From Cylicocyclus nassatus (Eukaryota; Nematoda; Chromadorea; Rhabditida; Strongylidae), in NCBI GenBank assembly GCA_958299035.1, contig CATQJL010000316.1, positions 14,044,347 through 14,108,346 on the forward strand: a stretch of 64,000 bases of DNA. The letters run 5' to 3'. Position numbers and translations under genes: made by a program. The notes beneath the pieces were generated by a model. It was not told the origin of the DNA, did not search any database, and saw nothing but the letters and a program-made list of their open reading frames with translations. This document shows positions 1 to 15,000 of the stretch, piece by piece. How positions within the stretch are numbered: the first letter of the stretch is position 1; each line of letters starts with the position of its first letter.

Positions 1-3000
1 ACATCAAGCGAGGCGATGTCACAATCCACCAGCTTTGGAGCAGAGACCAGCACAGCTGCAGAAACCATCAGCGGCCACGTAACGAGCGACGCCACTATGA
101 CGTCTACAAGTGGAGCAGAGGCGACAACAAGCGAGGCGATGTCACAATCCACCAGCTTTGGAGCAGAGATCAGCACAGCTGCAGAAACCATCAGCGGCCA
201 CGTAACGAGCGACGCCACTATGACGTCTACAAGTGGAGCAGAGGCGACAACAAGCGAGGCGATGTCACAATCCACCAGCTTTGGAGCAGAGATCAGCACA
301 GCTGCAGAAACCATCAGCGGCCACGTAACGAGCGACGCCACTATGAAGTCTACAAGTGGAGCAGAGGCCACAACAAGCGAGGCGATGTCACAATCCACCA
401 GCTTTGGAGCAGAGACCAGCACAGCTGCAGAAACCATCAGCGGCCACGTAACGAGCGACGCCATTATGACGTCTACAAGTGGAGCAGAGGCCACAACAAG
501 CGAGGCGATGTCACAATTCACCAGCTTTGGAGCGGAGACCAGCACAGCTGCAGAAACCATCAGCGGCCACGTAACGAGCGACGCCACTATGAAGTCTACA
601 AGTGGAGCAGAGGCCACAACAAGCGAGGCGATGTCACAATCCACCAGCTTTGGAGCAGAGATCAGCACAGCTGCAGAAACCATCAGCGGCCACGTAACGA
701 GCGACGCCACTATGAAGTCTACAAGTGGAGCAGAGGCCACAACAAGCGAGGCGATGTCACAATCCACCAGCTTTGGAGCAGAGACCAGCACAGCTGCAGA
801 AACCATCAGCGGCCACGTAACGAGCGACGCCATTATGACGTCTACAAGTGGAGCAGAGGCCACAACAAGCGAGGCGATGTCACAATTCACCAGCTTTGGA
901 GCGGAGACAAGCACAGCTGCAGAAACCATCAGCGGCCACGTAACGAGCGACGCCACTATGACGTCTACAATTGGAGCAGAGGCCACAACAAGCGAGGCGA
1001 TGTCACAATCCACCAGCTTTGGAGCAGAGACCAGCACAGCTGCAGAAACCATCAGCGGCCACGTAACGAGCGACGCCACTATGAAGTCTACAAGTGGAGC
1101 AGAGGCCACAACAAGCGAGGCGATGTCACAATCCACCAGCTTTGGAGCAGAGACCAGCACAGCTGCAGAAACCATCAGCGGCCACGTAACGAGCGACGCC
1201 ATTATGACGTCTACAAGTGGAGCAGAGGCCACAACAAGCGAGGCGATGTCACAATTCACCAGCTTTGGAGCGGAGACAAGCACAGCTGCAGAAACCATCA
1301 GCGGCCACGTAACGAGCGACGCCACTATGACGTCTACAATTGGAGCAGAGGCCACAACAAGCGAGGCGATGTCACAATCCACCAGCTTTGGAGCAGAGAC
1401 CAGCACAGCTGCAGAAACCATCAGCGGCCACGTAACGAGCGACGCCACTATGACGTCTACGAGTGGAGCAGAGGCCACAACAAGCGAGGCGATGTCACAA
1501 TCCACCAGCTTTGGAGCAGAGACCAGCACAGCTGCAGAAACCATCAGCGGCCACGTAACGAGCGACGCCACTATGACGTCTACAAGTGGAGCAGAGGCCA
1601 CATCAAGCGAGGCGATGTCACAATCCACCAGCTTTGGAGCAGAGACCAGCAGAGCTGCAGAAACCATCAGCGGCCACGTAACGAGCGACGCCACTATGAA
1701 GTCTACAAGTGGAGCAGAGGCCACAACAAGCGAGGCGATGTCACAATCCACCAGCTTTGGAGCAGAGACCAGCAGAGCTGCAGAAACCATCAGCGGCCAC
1801 GTAACGAGCGACGCCACTATGACGTCTACAAGTGGAGCAGAGGCCACAACAAGCGAGGCGATGTCACGATCCACCAGCTTTGGAGCAGAGACCAGCACAG
1901 GTGCAGAAACCATCAGCGGCCACGTAACGAGCGACGCCACTATGACGTCTACAAGTGGAGCAGAGGCCACAACAAGCGAGGCGATGTCACGATCCACCAG
2001 CTTTGGAGCAGAGACCAGCACAGCTGCAGAAACCATCAGCGGCCACGTAACGAGCGACGCCACTCTGACGTCTGCAAGTGGAGCAGAGGCCACATCAAGC
2101 GAGGCGATGTCACGATCCACCAGCTTTGGAGCAGAGACCAGCACAGCTGCAGAAACCATCAGCGGCCACGTAACGAGCGACGCCACTATGACGTCTACAA
2201 GTGGAGCAGAGGCCACAACAAGCGATGCTATGTCACAATCCACCAGCTTTGGAGCAGAGACCAGCACAGCTGCAGAAACCATCAGCGGCCACGTAACGAG
2301 CGACGCCACTATGACATCTACAAGTGGAGCAGAGGCCACAACAAGCGAGGCGATGTCACGATCCACCAGCTTTGGAGCAGAGACCAGCACAGCTGCAGAA
2401 ACCATCAGTGGCCACGTAACGAGCGACGCCAGTATGACGTCTACAAGTGGAGCAGAGGCCACAACAAGCGAGGCGATGTCACGATCCACCAGCTTTGGAG
2501 CAGAGACCAGCACAGCTGCAGAAACCATCAGCGGCCACGTAACGAGCGACGCCACTCTGACGTCTACAAGTGGAGCAGAGGCCACATCAAGCGAGGCGAT
2601 GTCACAATCCACCAGCTTTGGAGCAGAGACCAGCACAGCTGCAGAAACCATCAGCGGCCACGTAACGAGCGACGCCACTCTGACGTCTACAAGTGGAGCA
2701 GAGGCCACATCAAGCGAGGCGATGTCACAATCCACCAGCTTTGGAGCAGAGACCAGCACAGCTGCAGAAACCATCAGCGGCCACGTAACGAGCGACGCCA
2801 CTCTGACGTCTACAAGTGGAGCAGAGGCCACAACAAGCGAGGCGATGTCACGATCCACCAGCTTTGGAGCAGAGACCAGCACAGCTGCAGAAACCATCAG
2901 CGGCCACGTAACGAGCGACGCCACTCTGACGTCTGCAAGTGGAGCAGAGGCCACATCAAGCGAGGCGATGTCACAATCCACCAGCTTTGGAGCAGAGACC

Positions 3001-6000
3001 AGCACAGCTGCAGAAACCATCAGCGGCCACGTAACGAGCGACGCCACTATGACGTCTACAAGTGGAGCAGAGGCCACATCAAGCGAGGCGATGTCACAAT
3101 CCACCAGCTTTGGAGCAGAGACCAGCAGAGCTGCAGAAACCATCAGCGGCCACGTAACGAGCGACGCCACTATGAAGTCTACAAGTGGAGCAGAGGCCAC
3201 AACAAGCGAGGCGATGTCACAATCCACCAGCTTTGGAGCAGAGACCAGCAGAGCTGCAGAAACCATCAGCGGCCACGTAACGAGCGACGCCACTATGACG
3301 TCTACAAGTGGAGCAGAGGCCACAACAAGCGAGGCGATGTCACGATCCACCAGCTTTGGAGCAGAGACCAGCACAGGTGCAGAAACCATCAGCGGCCACG
3401 TAACGAGCGACGCCACTATGACGTCTACAAGTGGAGCAGAGGCCACAACAAGCGAGGCGATGTCACGATCCACCAGCTTTGGAGCAGAGACCAGCACAGC
3501 TGCAGAAACCATCAGCGGCCACGTAACGAGCGACGCCACTCTGACGTCTGCAAGTGGAGCAGAGGCCACATCAAGCGAGGCGATGTCACGATCCACCAGC
3601 TTTGGAGCAGAGACCAGCACAGCTGCAGAAACCATCAGCGGCCACGTAACGAGCGACGCCACTATGACGTCTACAAGTGGAGCAGAGGCCACAACAAGCG
3701 ATGCTATGTCACAATCCACCAGCTTTGGAGCAGAGACCAGCACAGCTGCAGAAACCATCAGCGGCCACGTAACGAGCGACGCCACTATGACATCTACAAG
3801 TGGAGCAGAGGCCACAACAAGCGAGGCGATGTCACGATCCACCAGCTTTGGAGCAGAGACCAGCACAGCTGCAGAAACCATCAGTGGCCACGTAACGAGC
3901 GACGCCAGTATGACGTCTACAAGTGGAGCAGAGGCCACAACAAGCGAGGCGATGTCACGATCCACCAGCTTTGGAGCAGAGACCAGCACAGCTGCAGAAA
4001 CCATCAGCGGCCACGTAACGAGCGACGCCACTCTGACGTCTACAAGTGGAGCAGAGGCCACATCAAGCGAGGCGATGTCACAATCCACCAGCTTTGGAGC
4101 AGAGACCAGCACAGCTGCAGAAACCATCAGCGGCCACGTAACGAGCGACGCCACTCTGACGTCTACAAGTGGAGCAGAGGCCACATCAAGCGAGGCGATG
4201 TCACAATCCACCAGCTTTGGAGCAGAGACCAGCACAGCTGCAGAAACCATCAGCGGCCACGTAACGAGCGACGCCACTCTGACGTCTACAAGTGGAGCAG
4301 AGGCCACAACAAGCGAGGCGATGTCACGATCCACCAGCTTTGGAGCAGAGACCAGCACAGCTGCAGAAACCATCAGCGGCCACGTAACGAGCGACGCCAC
4401 TCTGACGTCTGCAAGTGGAGCAGAGGCCACATCAAGCGAGGCGATGTCACAATCCACCAGCTTTGGAGCAGAGACCAGCACAGCTGCAGAAACCATCAGC
4501 GGCCACGTAACGAGCGACGCCACTATGACGTCTACAAGTGGAGCAGAGGCGACAACAAGCGAGGCGATGTCACAATCCACCAGCTTTGGAGCAGAGACCA
4601 GCACAGCTGCAGAAACCATCAGTGGCCACGTAACGAGCGACGCCACTATGACGTCTACAAGTGGAGCAGAGGCCACAACAAGCGAGGCGATGTCACAATC
4701 CACCAGCTTTGGAGCGGAGACCAGCACAGCTGCAGAAACCATCAGTGGTCACGTAACGAGCGACGCCACTATGACGTCTACAAGTGGAGCAGAGGCCACA
4801 ACAAGCGAGGCGATGTCACAATCCACCAGCTTTGGAGCGGAGACCAGCACAGCTGCAGAAACCATCAGTGGTCACGTAACGAGCGACGCCACTATGACGT
4901 CTACAAGTGGAGCAGAGGCCACAACAAGCGAGGCGATGTCACGATCCACCAGCTTTGGAGCAGAGACCAGCACAGCTGCAGAAACCATCAGTGGCCACGT
5001 AACGAGCGACGCCACTATGACGTCTACAAGTGGAGCAGAGGCCACAACAAGCGAGGCGATGTCACGATCCACCAGCTTTGGAGCAGAGACCAGCACAGCT
5101 GCAGAAACCATCAGCGGCCACGTAACGAGCGACGCCACTCTGACGTCTGCAAGTGGAGCAGAGGCCACATCAAGCGAGGCGATGTCACAATCCACCAGCT
5201 TTGGAGCAGAGACCAGCACAGCTGCAGAAACCATCAGCGGCCACGTAACGAGCGACGCCACTATGACGTCTACAAGTGGAGCAGAGGCCACAACAAGCGA
5301 GGCGATGTCACAATCCACCAGCTTTGGAGCGGAGACCAGCACAGCTGCAGAAACCATCAGTGGTCACGTAACGAGCGACGCCACTATGACGTCTACAAGT
5401 GGAGCAGAGGCCACAACAAGCGAGGCGATGTCACAATCCACCAGCTTTGGAGCAGAGACCAGCACAGCTGCAGAAACCATCAGCGGCCACGTAACGAGCG
5501 ACGCCACTATGACGTCTACAAGTGGAGCAGAGGCGACAACAAGCGAGGCGATGTCACAATCCACCAGCTTTGGAGCAGAGACCAGCACTGCTGCAGAAAC
5601 CATCAGTGGCCACGTAGCGAGCGACGCCACTATGACGTCTACAAGTGGAGCAGAGGCCACAACAAGCGAGGCGATGTCACGATCCACCAGCTTTGGAGCA
5701 GAGACCAGCACAGCTGCAGAAACCATCAGCGGCCACGTAACGAGCGACGCCACTCTGACGTCTGCAAGTGGAGCAGAGGCCACATCAAGCGAGGCGATGT
5801 CACAATCCACCAGCTTTGGAGCAGAGACCAGCACAGCTGCAGAAACCATCAGCGGCCACGTAACGAGCGACGCCACTATGACGTCTACAAGTGGAGCAGA
5901 GGCGACAACAAGCGAGGCGATGTCACAATCCACCAGCTTTGGAGCAGAGACCAGCACAGCTGCAGAAACCATCAGTGGCCACGTAACGAGCGACGCCACT

Positions 6001-9000
6001 ATGACGTCTACAAGTGGAGCAGAGGCCACAACAAGCGAGGCGATGTCACAATCCACCAGCTTTGGAGCGGAGACCAGCACAGCTGGAGAAACCATCAGCG
6101 GCCACGTAACGAGCGACGCCACTATGACGTCTACAAGTGGAGCAGAGGCCACAACAAGCGAGGCGATGTCACAATTCACGAGCTCTGGAGCGGAGACAAG
6201 CACAACTGCAGAAACCATCAGCGGCCACGTAACGAGCGACGCCACTCTGACGTCTACAAGTGGAGCAGAGGCCACAACAAGCGAGGCGATGTCACAATTC
6301 ACCAGCTTTGGAGCGGAGACAAGCACAACTGCAGAAACCATCAGCGGCCACGTAACGAGCGACGCCACTCTGACGTCTACAAGTGGAGCAGAGGCGACAA
6401 CAAGCGAGGCGATGTCACAATCCACCAGCTTTGGAGCAGAGACCAGCACTGCTGCAGAAACCATCAGTGGTCACGTAACGAGCGACGCCACTATGACGTC
6501 TACAAGTGGAGCAGAGGCCACAACAAGCGAGGCGATGTCACAATCCACCAGCTTTGGAGCAGAGACCAGCACAGCTGCAGAAACCATCAGTGGCCACGTA
6601 ACGAGCGACGCCACTATGACGTCTACAAGTGGAGCAGAGGCCACAACAAGCGAGGCGATGTCACAATCCACCAGCTTTGGAGCGGAGACCAGCACAGCTG
6701 CAGAAACCATCAGTGGTCACGTAACGAGCGACGCCACTATGACGTCTACAAGTGGAGCAGAGGCCACAACAAGCGAGGCGATGTCACAATCCACCAGCTT
6801 TGGAGCAGAGACCAGCACAGCTGCAGAAACCATCAGTGGTCACGTAACGAGCGACGCCACTATGACGTCTACAAGTGGAGCAGAGGCCACAACAAGCGAG
6901 GCGATGTCACAATCCACCAGCTTTGGAGCAGAGACCAGCACAGCTGCAGAAACCATCAGTGGCCACGTAACGAGCGACGCCAGTATGACGTCTACAAGTG
7001 GAGCAGAGGCCACAACAAGCGAGGCGATGTCACAATCCACCAGCTTTGGAGCAGAGACCAGCACAGCTGCAGAAACCATCAGCGGCCACGTAACGAGCGA
7101 CGCCACTATGACGTCTACAAGTGGAGCAGAGGCCACAACAAGCGAGGCGATGTCACGATCCACCAGCTTTGGAGCAGAGACCAGCACAGCTGCAGAAACC
7201 ATCAGCGGCCACGTAACGAGCGACGCCACTCTGACGTCTGCAAGTGGAGCAGAGGCCACATCAAGCGAGGCGATGTCACAATCCACCAGCTTTGGAGCAG
7301 AGACCAGCACAGCTGCAGAAACCATCAGCGGCCACGTAACGAGCGACGCCACTATGACGTCTACAAGTGGAGCAGAGGCCACAACAAGCGAGGCGATGTC
7401 ACGATCCACCAGCTTTGGAGCAGAGACCAGCACAGCTGCAGAAACCATCAGCGGCCACGTAACGAGCGACGCCACTCTGACGTCTGCAAGTGGAGCAGAG
7501 GCCACATCAAGCGAGGCGATGTCACAATCCACCAGCTTTGGAGCAGAGACCAGCACAGCTGCAGAAACCATCAGCGGCCACGTAACGAGCGACGCCACTA
7601 TGACGTCTACAAGTGGAGCAGAGGCGACAACAAGCGAGGCGATGTCACAATCCACCAGCTTTGGAGCAGAGACCAGCACAGCTGCAGAAACCATCAGCGG
7701 CCACGTAACGAGCGACGCCACTATGACGTCTACAAGTGGAGCAGAGGCCACAACAAGCGAGGCGATGTCACGATCCACCAGCTTTGGAGCGGAGACCAGC
7801 ACAGCTGCAGAAACCATCAGTGGTCACGTAACGAGCGACGCCACTATGACGTCTACAAGTGGAGCAGAGGCCACAACAAGCGAGGCGATGTCACAATCCA
7901 CCAGCTTTGGAGCAGAGACCAGCACAGCTGCAGAAACCATCAGTGGTCACGTAACGAGCGACGCCACTATGACGTCTACAAGTGGAGCAGAGGCCACAAC
8001 AAGCGAGGCGATGTCACAATCCACCAGCTTTGGAGCAGAGACCAGCACAGCTGCAGAAACCATCAGTGGCCACGTAACGAGCGACGCCACTATGACGTCT
8101 ACAAGTGGAGCAGAGGCCACAACAAGCGAGGCGATGTCACGATCCACCAGCTTTGGAGCAGAGACCAGCACAGCTGCAGAAACCATCAGCGGCCACGTAA
8201 CGAGCGACGCCACTCTGACGTCTGCAAGTGGAGCAGAGGCCACATCAAGCGAGGCGATGTCACAATCCACCAGCTTTGGAGCAGAGACCAGCACAGCTGC
8301 AGAAACCATCAGCGGCCACGTAACGAGCGACGCCACTATGACGTCTACAAGTGGAGCAGAGGCCACAACAAGCGAGGCGATGTCACAATCCACCAGCTTT
8401 GGAGCAGAGACCAGCACAGCTGCAGAAACCATCAGTGGCCACGTAACGAGCGACGCCAGTATGACGTCTACAAGTGGAGCAGAGGCCACAACAAGCGAGG
8501 CGATGTCACGATCCACCAGCTTTGGAGCAGAGACCAGCACAGCTGCAGAAACCATCAGCGGCCACGTAACGAGCGACGCCACTCTGACGTCTACAAGTGG
8601 AGCAGAGGCCACATCAAGCGAGGCGATGTCACAATCCACCAGCTTTGGAGCGGAGACCAGCACAGCTGCAGAAACCATCAGTGGCCACGTAACGAGCGAC
8701 GCCACTATGACGTCTACAAGTGGAGCAGAGGCCACAACAAGCGAGGCGATGTCACGATCCACCAGCTTTGGAGCAGAGACCAGCACAGCTGCAGAAACCA
8801 TCAGCGGCCACGTAACGAGCGACGCCACTCTGACGTCTGCAAGTGGAGCAGAGGCCACATCAAGCGAGGCGATGTCACAATCCACCAGCTTTGGAGCAGA
8901 GACCAGCACAGCTGCAGAAACCATCAGCGGCCACGTAACGAGCGACGCCACTATGACGTCTACAAGTGGAGCAGAGGCCACAACAAGCGAGGCGATGTCA

Positions 9001-12000
9001 CAATCCACCAGCTTTGGAGCAGAGACCAGCACAGCTGCAGAAACCATCAGTGGCCACGTAACGAGCGACGCCAGTATGACGTCTACAAGTGGAGCAGAGG
9101 CCACAACAAGCGAGGCGATGTCACGATCCACCAGCTTTGGAGCAGAGACCAGCACAGCTGCAGAAACCATCAGCGGCCACGTAACGAGCGACGCCACTCT
9201 GACGTCTACAAGTGGAGCAGAGGCCACAACAAGCGAGGCGATGTCACAATCCACCAGCTTTGGAGCAGAGACCAGCACAGCTGCAGAAACCATCAGCGGC
9301 CACGTAACGAGCGACGCCACTATGACGTCTACAAGTGGAGCAGAGGCCACAACAAGCGAGGCGATGTCACGATCCACCAGCTTTGGAGCAGAGACCAGCA
9401 CAGCTGCAGAAACCATCAGCGGCCACGTAACGAGCGACGCCACTATGACGTCTACAAGTGGAGCAGAGGCCACAACAAGCGAGGCGATGTCACGATCCAC
9501 CAGCTTTGGAGCAGAGACCAGCACAGCTGCAGAAACCATCAGCGGCCACGTAACGAGCGACGCCACTATGACGTCTACAAGTGGAGCAGAGGCCACAACA
9601 AGCGAGGCGATGTCACGATCCACCAGCTTTGGAGCAGAGACCAGCACAGCTGCAGAAACCATCAGCGGCCACGTAACGAGCGACGCCACTATGACGTCTA
9701 CAAGTGGAGCAGAGGCCACAACAAGCGAGGCGATGTCACAATCCACCAGCTTTGGAGCGGAGACTAGCACAGCTGCAGAAACCATCAGCGGCCACGTAAC
9801 GAGCGACGCCACTATGACGTCTACAAGTGGAGCAGAGGCCGCAACAAGCGAGGCGATGTCACGATCCACCAGCTTTGGAGCAGAGACCAGCACAGCTGCA
9901 GAAACCATCAGCGGCCACGTAACGAGCGACGCCACTATGACGTCTACAAGTGGAGCAGAGGCCACAACAAGCGAGGCGAAGTCACAATCCACCAGCTTTG
10001 GAGCGGAGACCAGCACAGCTGCAGAAACCATCAGCGGCCACGTAACGAGCGACGCCACTATGACGTCTACAAGTGGAGCAGAGGCCACAACAAGCGAGGC
10101 GATGTCACGATCCACCAGCTTTGGAGCAGAGACCAGCACAGCTGCAGAAACCATCAGTGGCCACGTAACGAGCGACGCCACTATGACGTCTACAAGTGGA
10201 GCAGAGGCCACAACAAGCGAGGCGATGTCACAATCCACCAGCTTTGGAGCAGAGACCAGCACAGCTGCAGAAACCATCAGCGGCCACGTAACGAGCGACG
10301 CCACTATGACGTCTACAAGTGGAGCAGAGGCCACAACAAGCGAGGCGATGTCACGATCCACCAGCTTTGGAGCAGAGACCAGCACAGCTGCAGAAACCAT
10401 CAGCGGCCACGTAACGAGCGACGCCACTATGACGTCTACAAGTGGAGCAGAGGCCACAACAAGCGAGGCGATGTCACAATCCACCAGCTTTGGAGCAGAG
10501 ACCAGCACAGCTGCAGAAACCATCAGTGGCCACGTAACGAGCGACGCCACTATGACGTCTACAAGTGGAGCAGAGGCCACAACAAGCGAGGCGATGTCAC
10601 AATCCACCAGCTTTGGAGCGGAGACCAGCACAGCTGCAGAAACCATCAGCGGCCACGTAACGAGCGACGCCACTATGACGTCTACAAGTGGAGCAGAGGC
10701 CACAACAAGCGAGGCGATGTCACGATCCACCAGCTTTGGAGCAGAGACCAGCACAGCTGCAGAAACCATCAGCGGCCACGTAACGAGCGACGCCACTATG
10801 ACGTCTACAAGTGGAGCAGAGGCCACAACAAGCGAGGCGATGTCACAATCCACCAGCTTTGGAGCGGAGACCAGCACAGCTGCAGAAACCATCAGTGGTC
10901 ACGTAACGAGCGACGCCACTATGACGTCTACAAGTGGAGCAGAGGCCACAACAAGCGAGGCGATGTCACAATCCACCAGCTTTGGAGCAGAGACCAGCAC
11001 AGCTGCAGAAACCATCAGTGGTCACGTAACGAGCGACGCCACTATGACGTCTACAAGTGGAGCAGAGGCCACAACAAGCGAGGCGATGTCACAATCCACC
11101 AGCTTTGGAGCAGAGACCAGCACAGCTGCAGAAACCATCAGTGGCCACGTAACGAGCGACGCCACTATGACGTCTACAAGTGGAGCAGAGGCCACAACAA
11201 GCGAGGCGATGTCACGATCCACCAGCTTTGGAGCAGAGACCAGCACAGCTGCAGAAACCATCAGCGGCCACGTAACGAGCGACGCCACTCTGACGTCTAC
11301 AAGTGGAGCAGAGGCCACATCAAGCGAGGCGATGTCACAATCCACCAGCTTTGGAGCAGAGACCAGCACAGCTGCAGAAACCATCAGCGGCCACGTAACG
11401 AGCGACGCCACTATGACGTCTACAAGTGGAGCAGAGGCCACAACAAGCGAGGCGATGTCACGATCCACCAGCTTTGGAGCAGAGACCAGCACAGCTGCAG
11501 AAACCATCAGCGGCCACGTAACGAGCGACGCCACTCTGACGTCTGCAAGTGGAGCAGAGGCCACATCAAGCGAGGCGATGTCACAATCCACCAGCTTTGG
11601 AGCAGAGACCAGCACAGCTGCAGAAACCATCAGCGGCCACGTAACGAGCGACGCCACTATGACGTCTACAAGTGGAGCAGAGGCGACAACAAGCGAGGCG
11701 ATGTCACAATCCACCAGCTTTGGAGCAGAGACCAGCACAGCTGCAGAAACCATCAGCGGCCACGTAACGAGCGACGCCACTATGACGTCTACAAGTGGAG
11801 CAGAGGCCACAACAAGCGAGGCGATGTCACGATCCACCAGCTTTGGAGCGGAGACCAGCACAGCTGCAGAAACCATCAGTGGTCACGTAACGAGCGACGC
11901 CACTATGACGTCTACAAGTGGAGCAGAGGCCACAACAAGCGAGGCGATGTCACAATCCACCAGCTTTGGAGCAGAGACCAGCACAGCTGCAGAAACCATC

Positions 12001-15000
12001 AGTGGTCACGTAACGAGCGACGCCACTATGACGTCTACAAGTGGAGCAGAGGCCACAACAAGCGAGGCGATGTCACAATCCACCAGCTTTGGAGCAGAGA
12101 CCAGCACAGCTGCAGAAACCATCAGTGGCCACGTAACGAGCGACGCCACTATGACGTCTACAAGTGGAGCAGAGGCCACAACAAGCGAGGCGATGTCACG
12201 ATCCACCAGCTTTGGAGCAGAGACCAGCACAGCTGCAGAAACCATCAGCGGCCACGTAACGAGCGACGCCACTCTGACGTCTGCAAGTGGAGCAGAGGCC
12301 ACATCAAGCGAGGCGATGTCACAATCCACCAGCTTTGGAGCAGAGACCAGCACAGCTGCAGAAACCATCAGCGGCCACGTAACGAGCGACGCCACTATGA
12401 CGTCTACAAGTGGAGCAGAGGCCACAACAAGCGAGGCGATGTCACAATCCACCAGCTTTGGAGCAGAGACCAGCACAGCTGCAGAAACCATCAGTGGCCA
12501 CGTAACGAGCGACGCCAGTATGACGTCTACAAGTGGAGCAGAGGCCACAACAAGCGAGGCGATGTCACGATCCACCAGCTTTGGAGCAGAGACCAGCACA
12601 GCTGCAGAAACCATCAGCGGCCACGTAACGAGCGACGCCACTCTGACGTCTACAAGTGGAGCAGAGGCCACATCAAGCGAGGCGATGTCACAATCCACCA
12701 GCTTTGGAGCGGAGACCAGCACAGCTGCAGAAACCATCAGCGGCCACGTAACGAGCGACGCCACTATGACGTCTACAAGTGGAGCAGAGGCCACAACAAG
12801 CGAGGCGATGTCACGATCCACCAGCTTTGGAGCAGAGACCAGCACAGCTGCAGAAACCATCAGCGGCCACGTAACGAGCGACGCCACTATGACGTCTACA
12901 AGTGGAGCAGAGGCCACAACAAGCGAGGCGATGTCACGATCCACCAGCTTTGGAGCAGAGACCAGCACAGCTGCAGAAACCATCAGCGGCCACGTAACGA
13001 GCGACGCCACTATGACGTCTACAAGTGGAGCAGAGGCCACAACAAGCGAGGCGATGTCACGATCCACCAGCTTTGGAGCAGAGACCAGCACAGCTGCAGA
13101 AACCATCAGCGGCCACGTAACGAGCGACGCCACTATGACGTCTACAAGTGGAGCAGAGGCCACAACAAGCGAGGCGATGTCACAATCCACCAGCTTTGGA
13201 GCGGAGACTAGCACAGCTGCAGAAACCATCAGCGGCCACGTAACGAGCGACGCCACTATGACGTCTACAAGTGGAGCAGAGGCCGCAACAAGCGAGGCGA
13301 TGTCACGATCCACCAGCTTTGGAGCAGAGACCAGCACAGCTGCAGAAACCATCAGCGGCCACGTAACGAGCGACGCCACTATGACGTCTACAAGTGGAGC
13401 AGAGGCCACAACAAGCGAGGCGAAGTCACAATCCACCAGCTTTGGAGCGGAGACCAGCACAGCTGCAGAAACCATCAGCGGCCACGTAACGAGCGACGCC
13501 ACTATGACGTCTACAAGTGGAGCAGAGGCCACAACAAGCGAGGCGATGTCACGATCCACCAGCTTTGGAGCAGAGACCAGCACAGCTGCAGAAACCATCA
13601 GTGGCCACGTAACGAGCGACGCCACTATGACGTCTACAAGTGGAGCAGAGGCCACAACAAGCGAGGCGATGTCACAATCCACCAGCTTTGGAGCAGAGAC
13701 CAGCACAGCTGCAGAAACCATCAGCGGCCACGTAACGAGCGACGCCACTATGACGTCTACAAGTGGAGCAGAGGCCACAACAAGCGAGGCGATGTCACGA
13801 TCCACCAGCTTTGGAGCAGAGACCAGCACAGCTGCAGAAACCATCAGCGGCCACGTAACGAGCGACGCCACTATGACGTCTACAAGTGGAGCAGAGGCCA
13901 CAACAAGCGAGGCGATGTCACAATCCACCAGCTTTGGAGCAGAGACCAGCACAGCTGCAGAAACCATCAGTGGCCACGTAACGAGCGACGCCACTATGAC
14001 GTCTACAAGTGGAGCAGAGGCCACAACAAGCGAGGCGATGTCACAATCCACCAGCTTTGGAGCGGAGACCAGCACAGCTGCAGAAACCATCAGCGGCCAC
14101 GTAACGAGCGACGCCACTATGACGTCTACAAGTGGAGCAGAGGCCACAACAAGCGAGGCGATGTCACGATCCACCAGCTTTGGAGCAGAGACCAGCACAG
14201 CTGCAGAAACCATCAGCGGCCACGTAACGAGCGACGCCACTATGACGTCTACAAGTGGAGCAGAGGCCACAACAAGCGAGGCGATGTCACAATCCACCAG
14301 CTTTGGAGCGGAGACCAGCACAGCTGCAGAAACCATCAGCGGCCACGTAACGAGCGACGCCACTATGACGTCTACAAGTGGAGCAGAGGCCACAACAAGC
14401 GAGGCGATGTCACGATCCACCAGCTTTGGAGCAGAGACCAGCACAGCTGCAGAAACCATCAGCGGCCACGTAACGAGCGACGCCACTATGACGTCTACAA
14501 GTGGAGCAGAGGCCACAACAAGCGAGGCGATGTCACGATCCACCAGCTTTGGAGCAGAGACCAGCACAGCTGCAGAAACCATCAGCGGCCACGTAACGAG
14601 CGACGCCACTATGACGTCTACAAGTGGAGCAGAGGCCACAACAAGCGAGGCGATGTCACGATCCACCAGCTTTGGAGCAGAGACCAGCACAGCTGCAGAA
14701 ACCATCAGCGGCCACGTAACGAGCGACGCCACTATGACGTCTACAAGTGGAGCAGAGGCCACAACAAGCGAGGCGATGTCACGATCCACCAGCTTTGGAG
14801 CAGAGACCAGCACAGCTGCAGAAACCATCAGCGGCCACGTAACGAGCGACGCCACTATGACGTCTACAAGTGGAGCAGAGGCCACAACAAGCGAGGCGAT
14901 GTCACGATCCACCAGCTTTGGAGCAGAGACCAGCACAACTGCAGAAACCATCAGCGGCCACGTAACGAGCGACGCCACTATGACGTCTACAAGTGGAGCA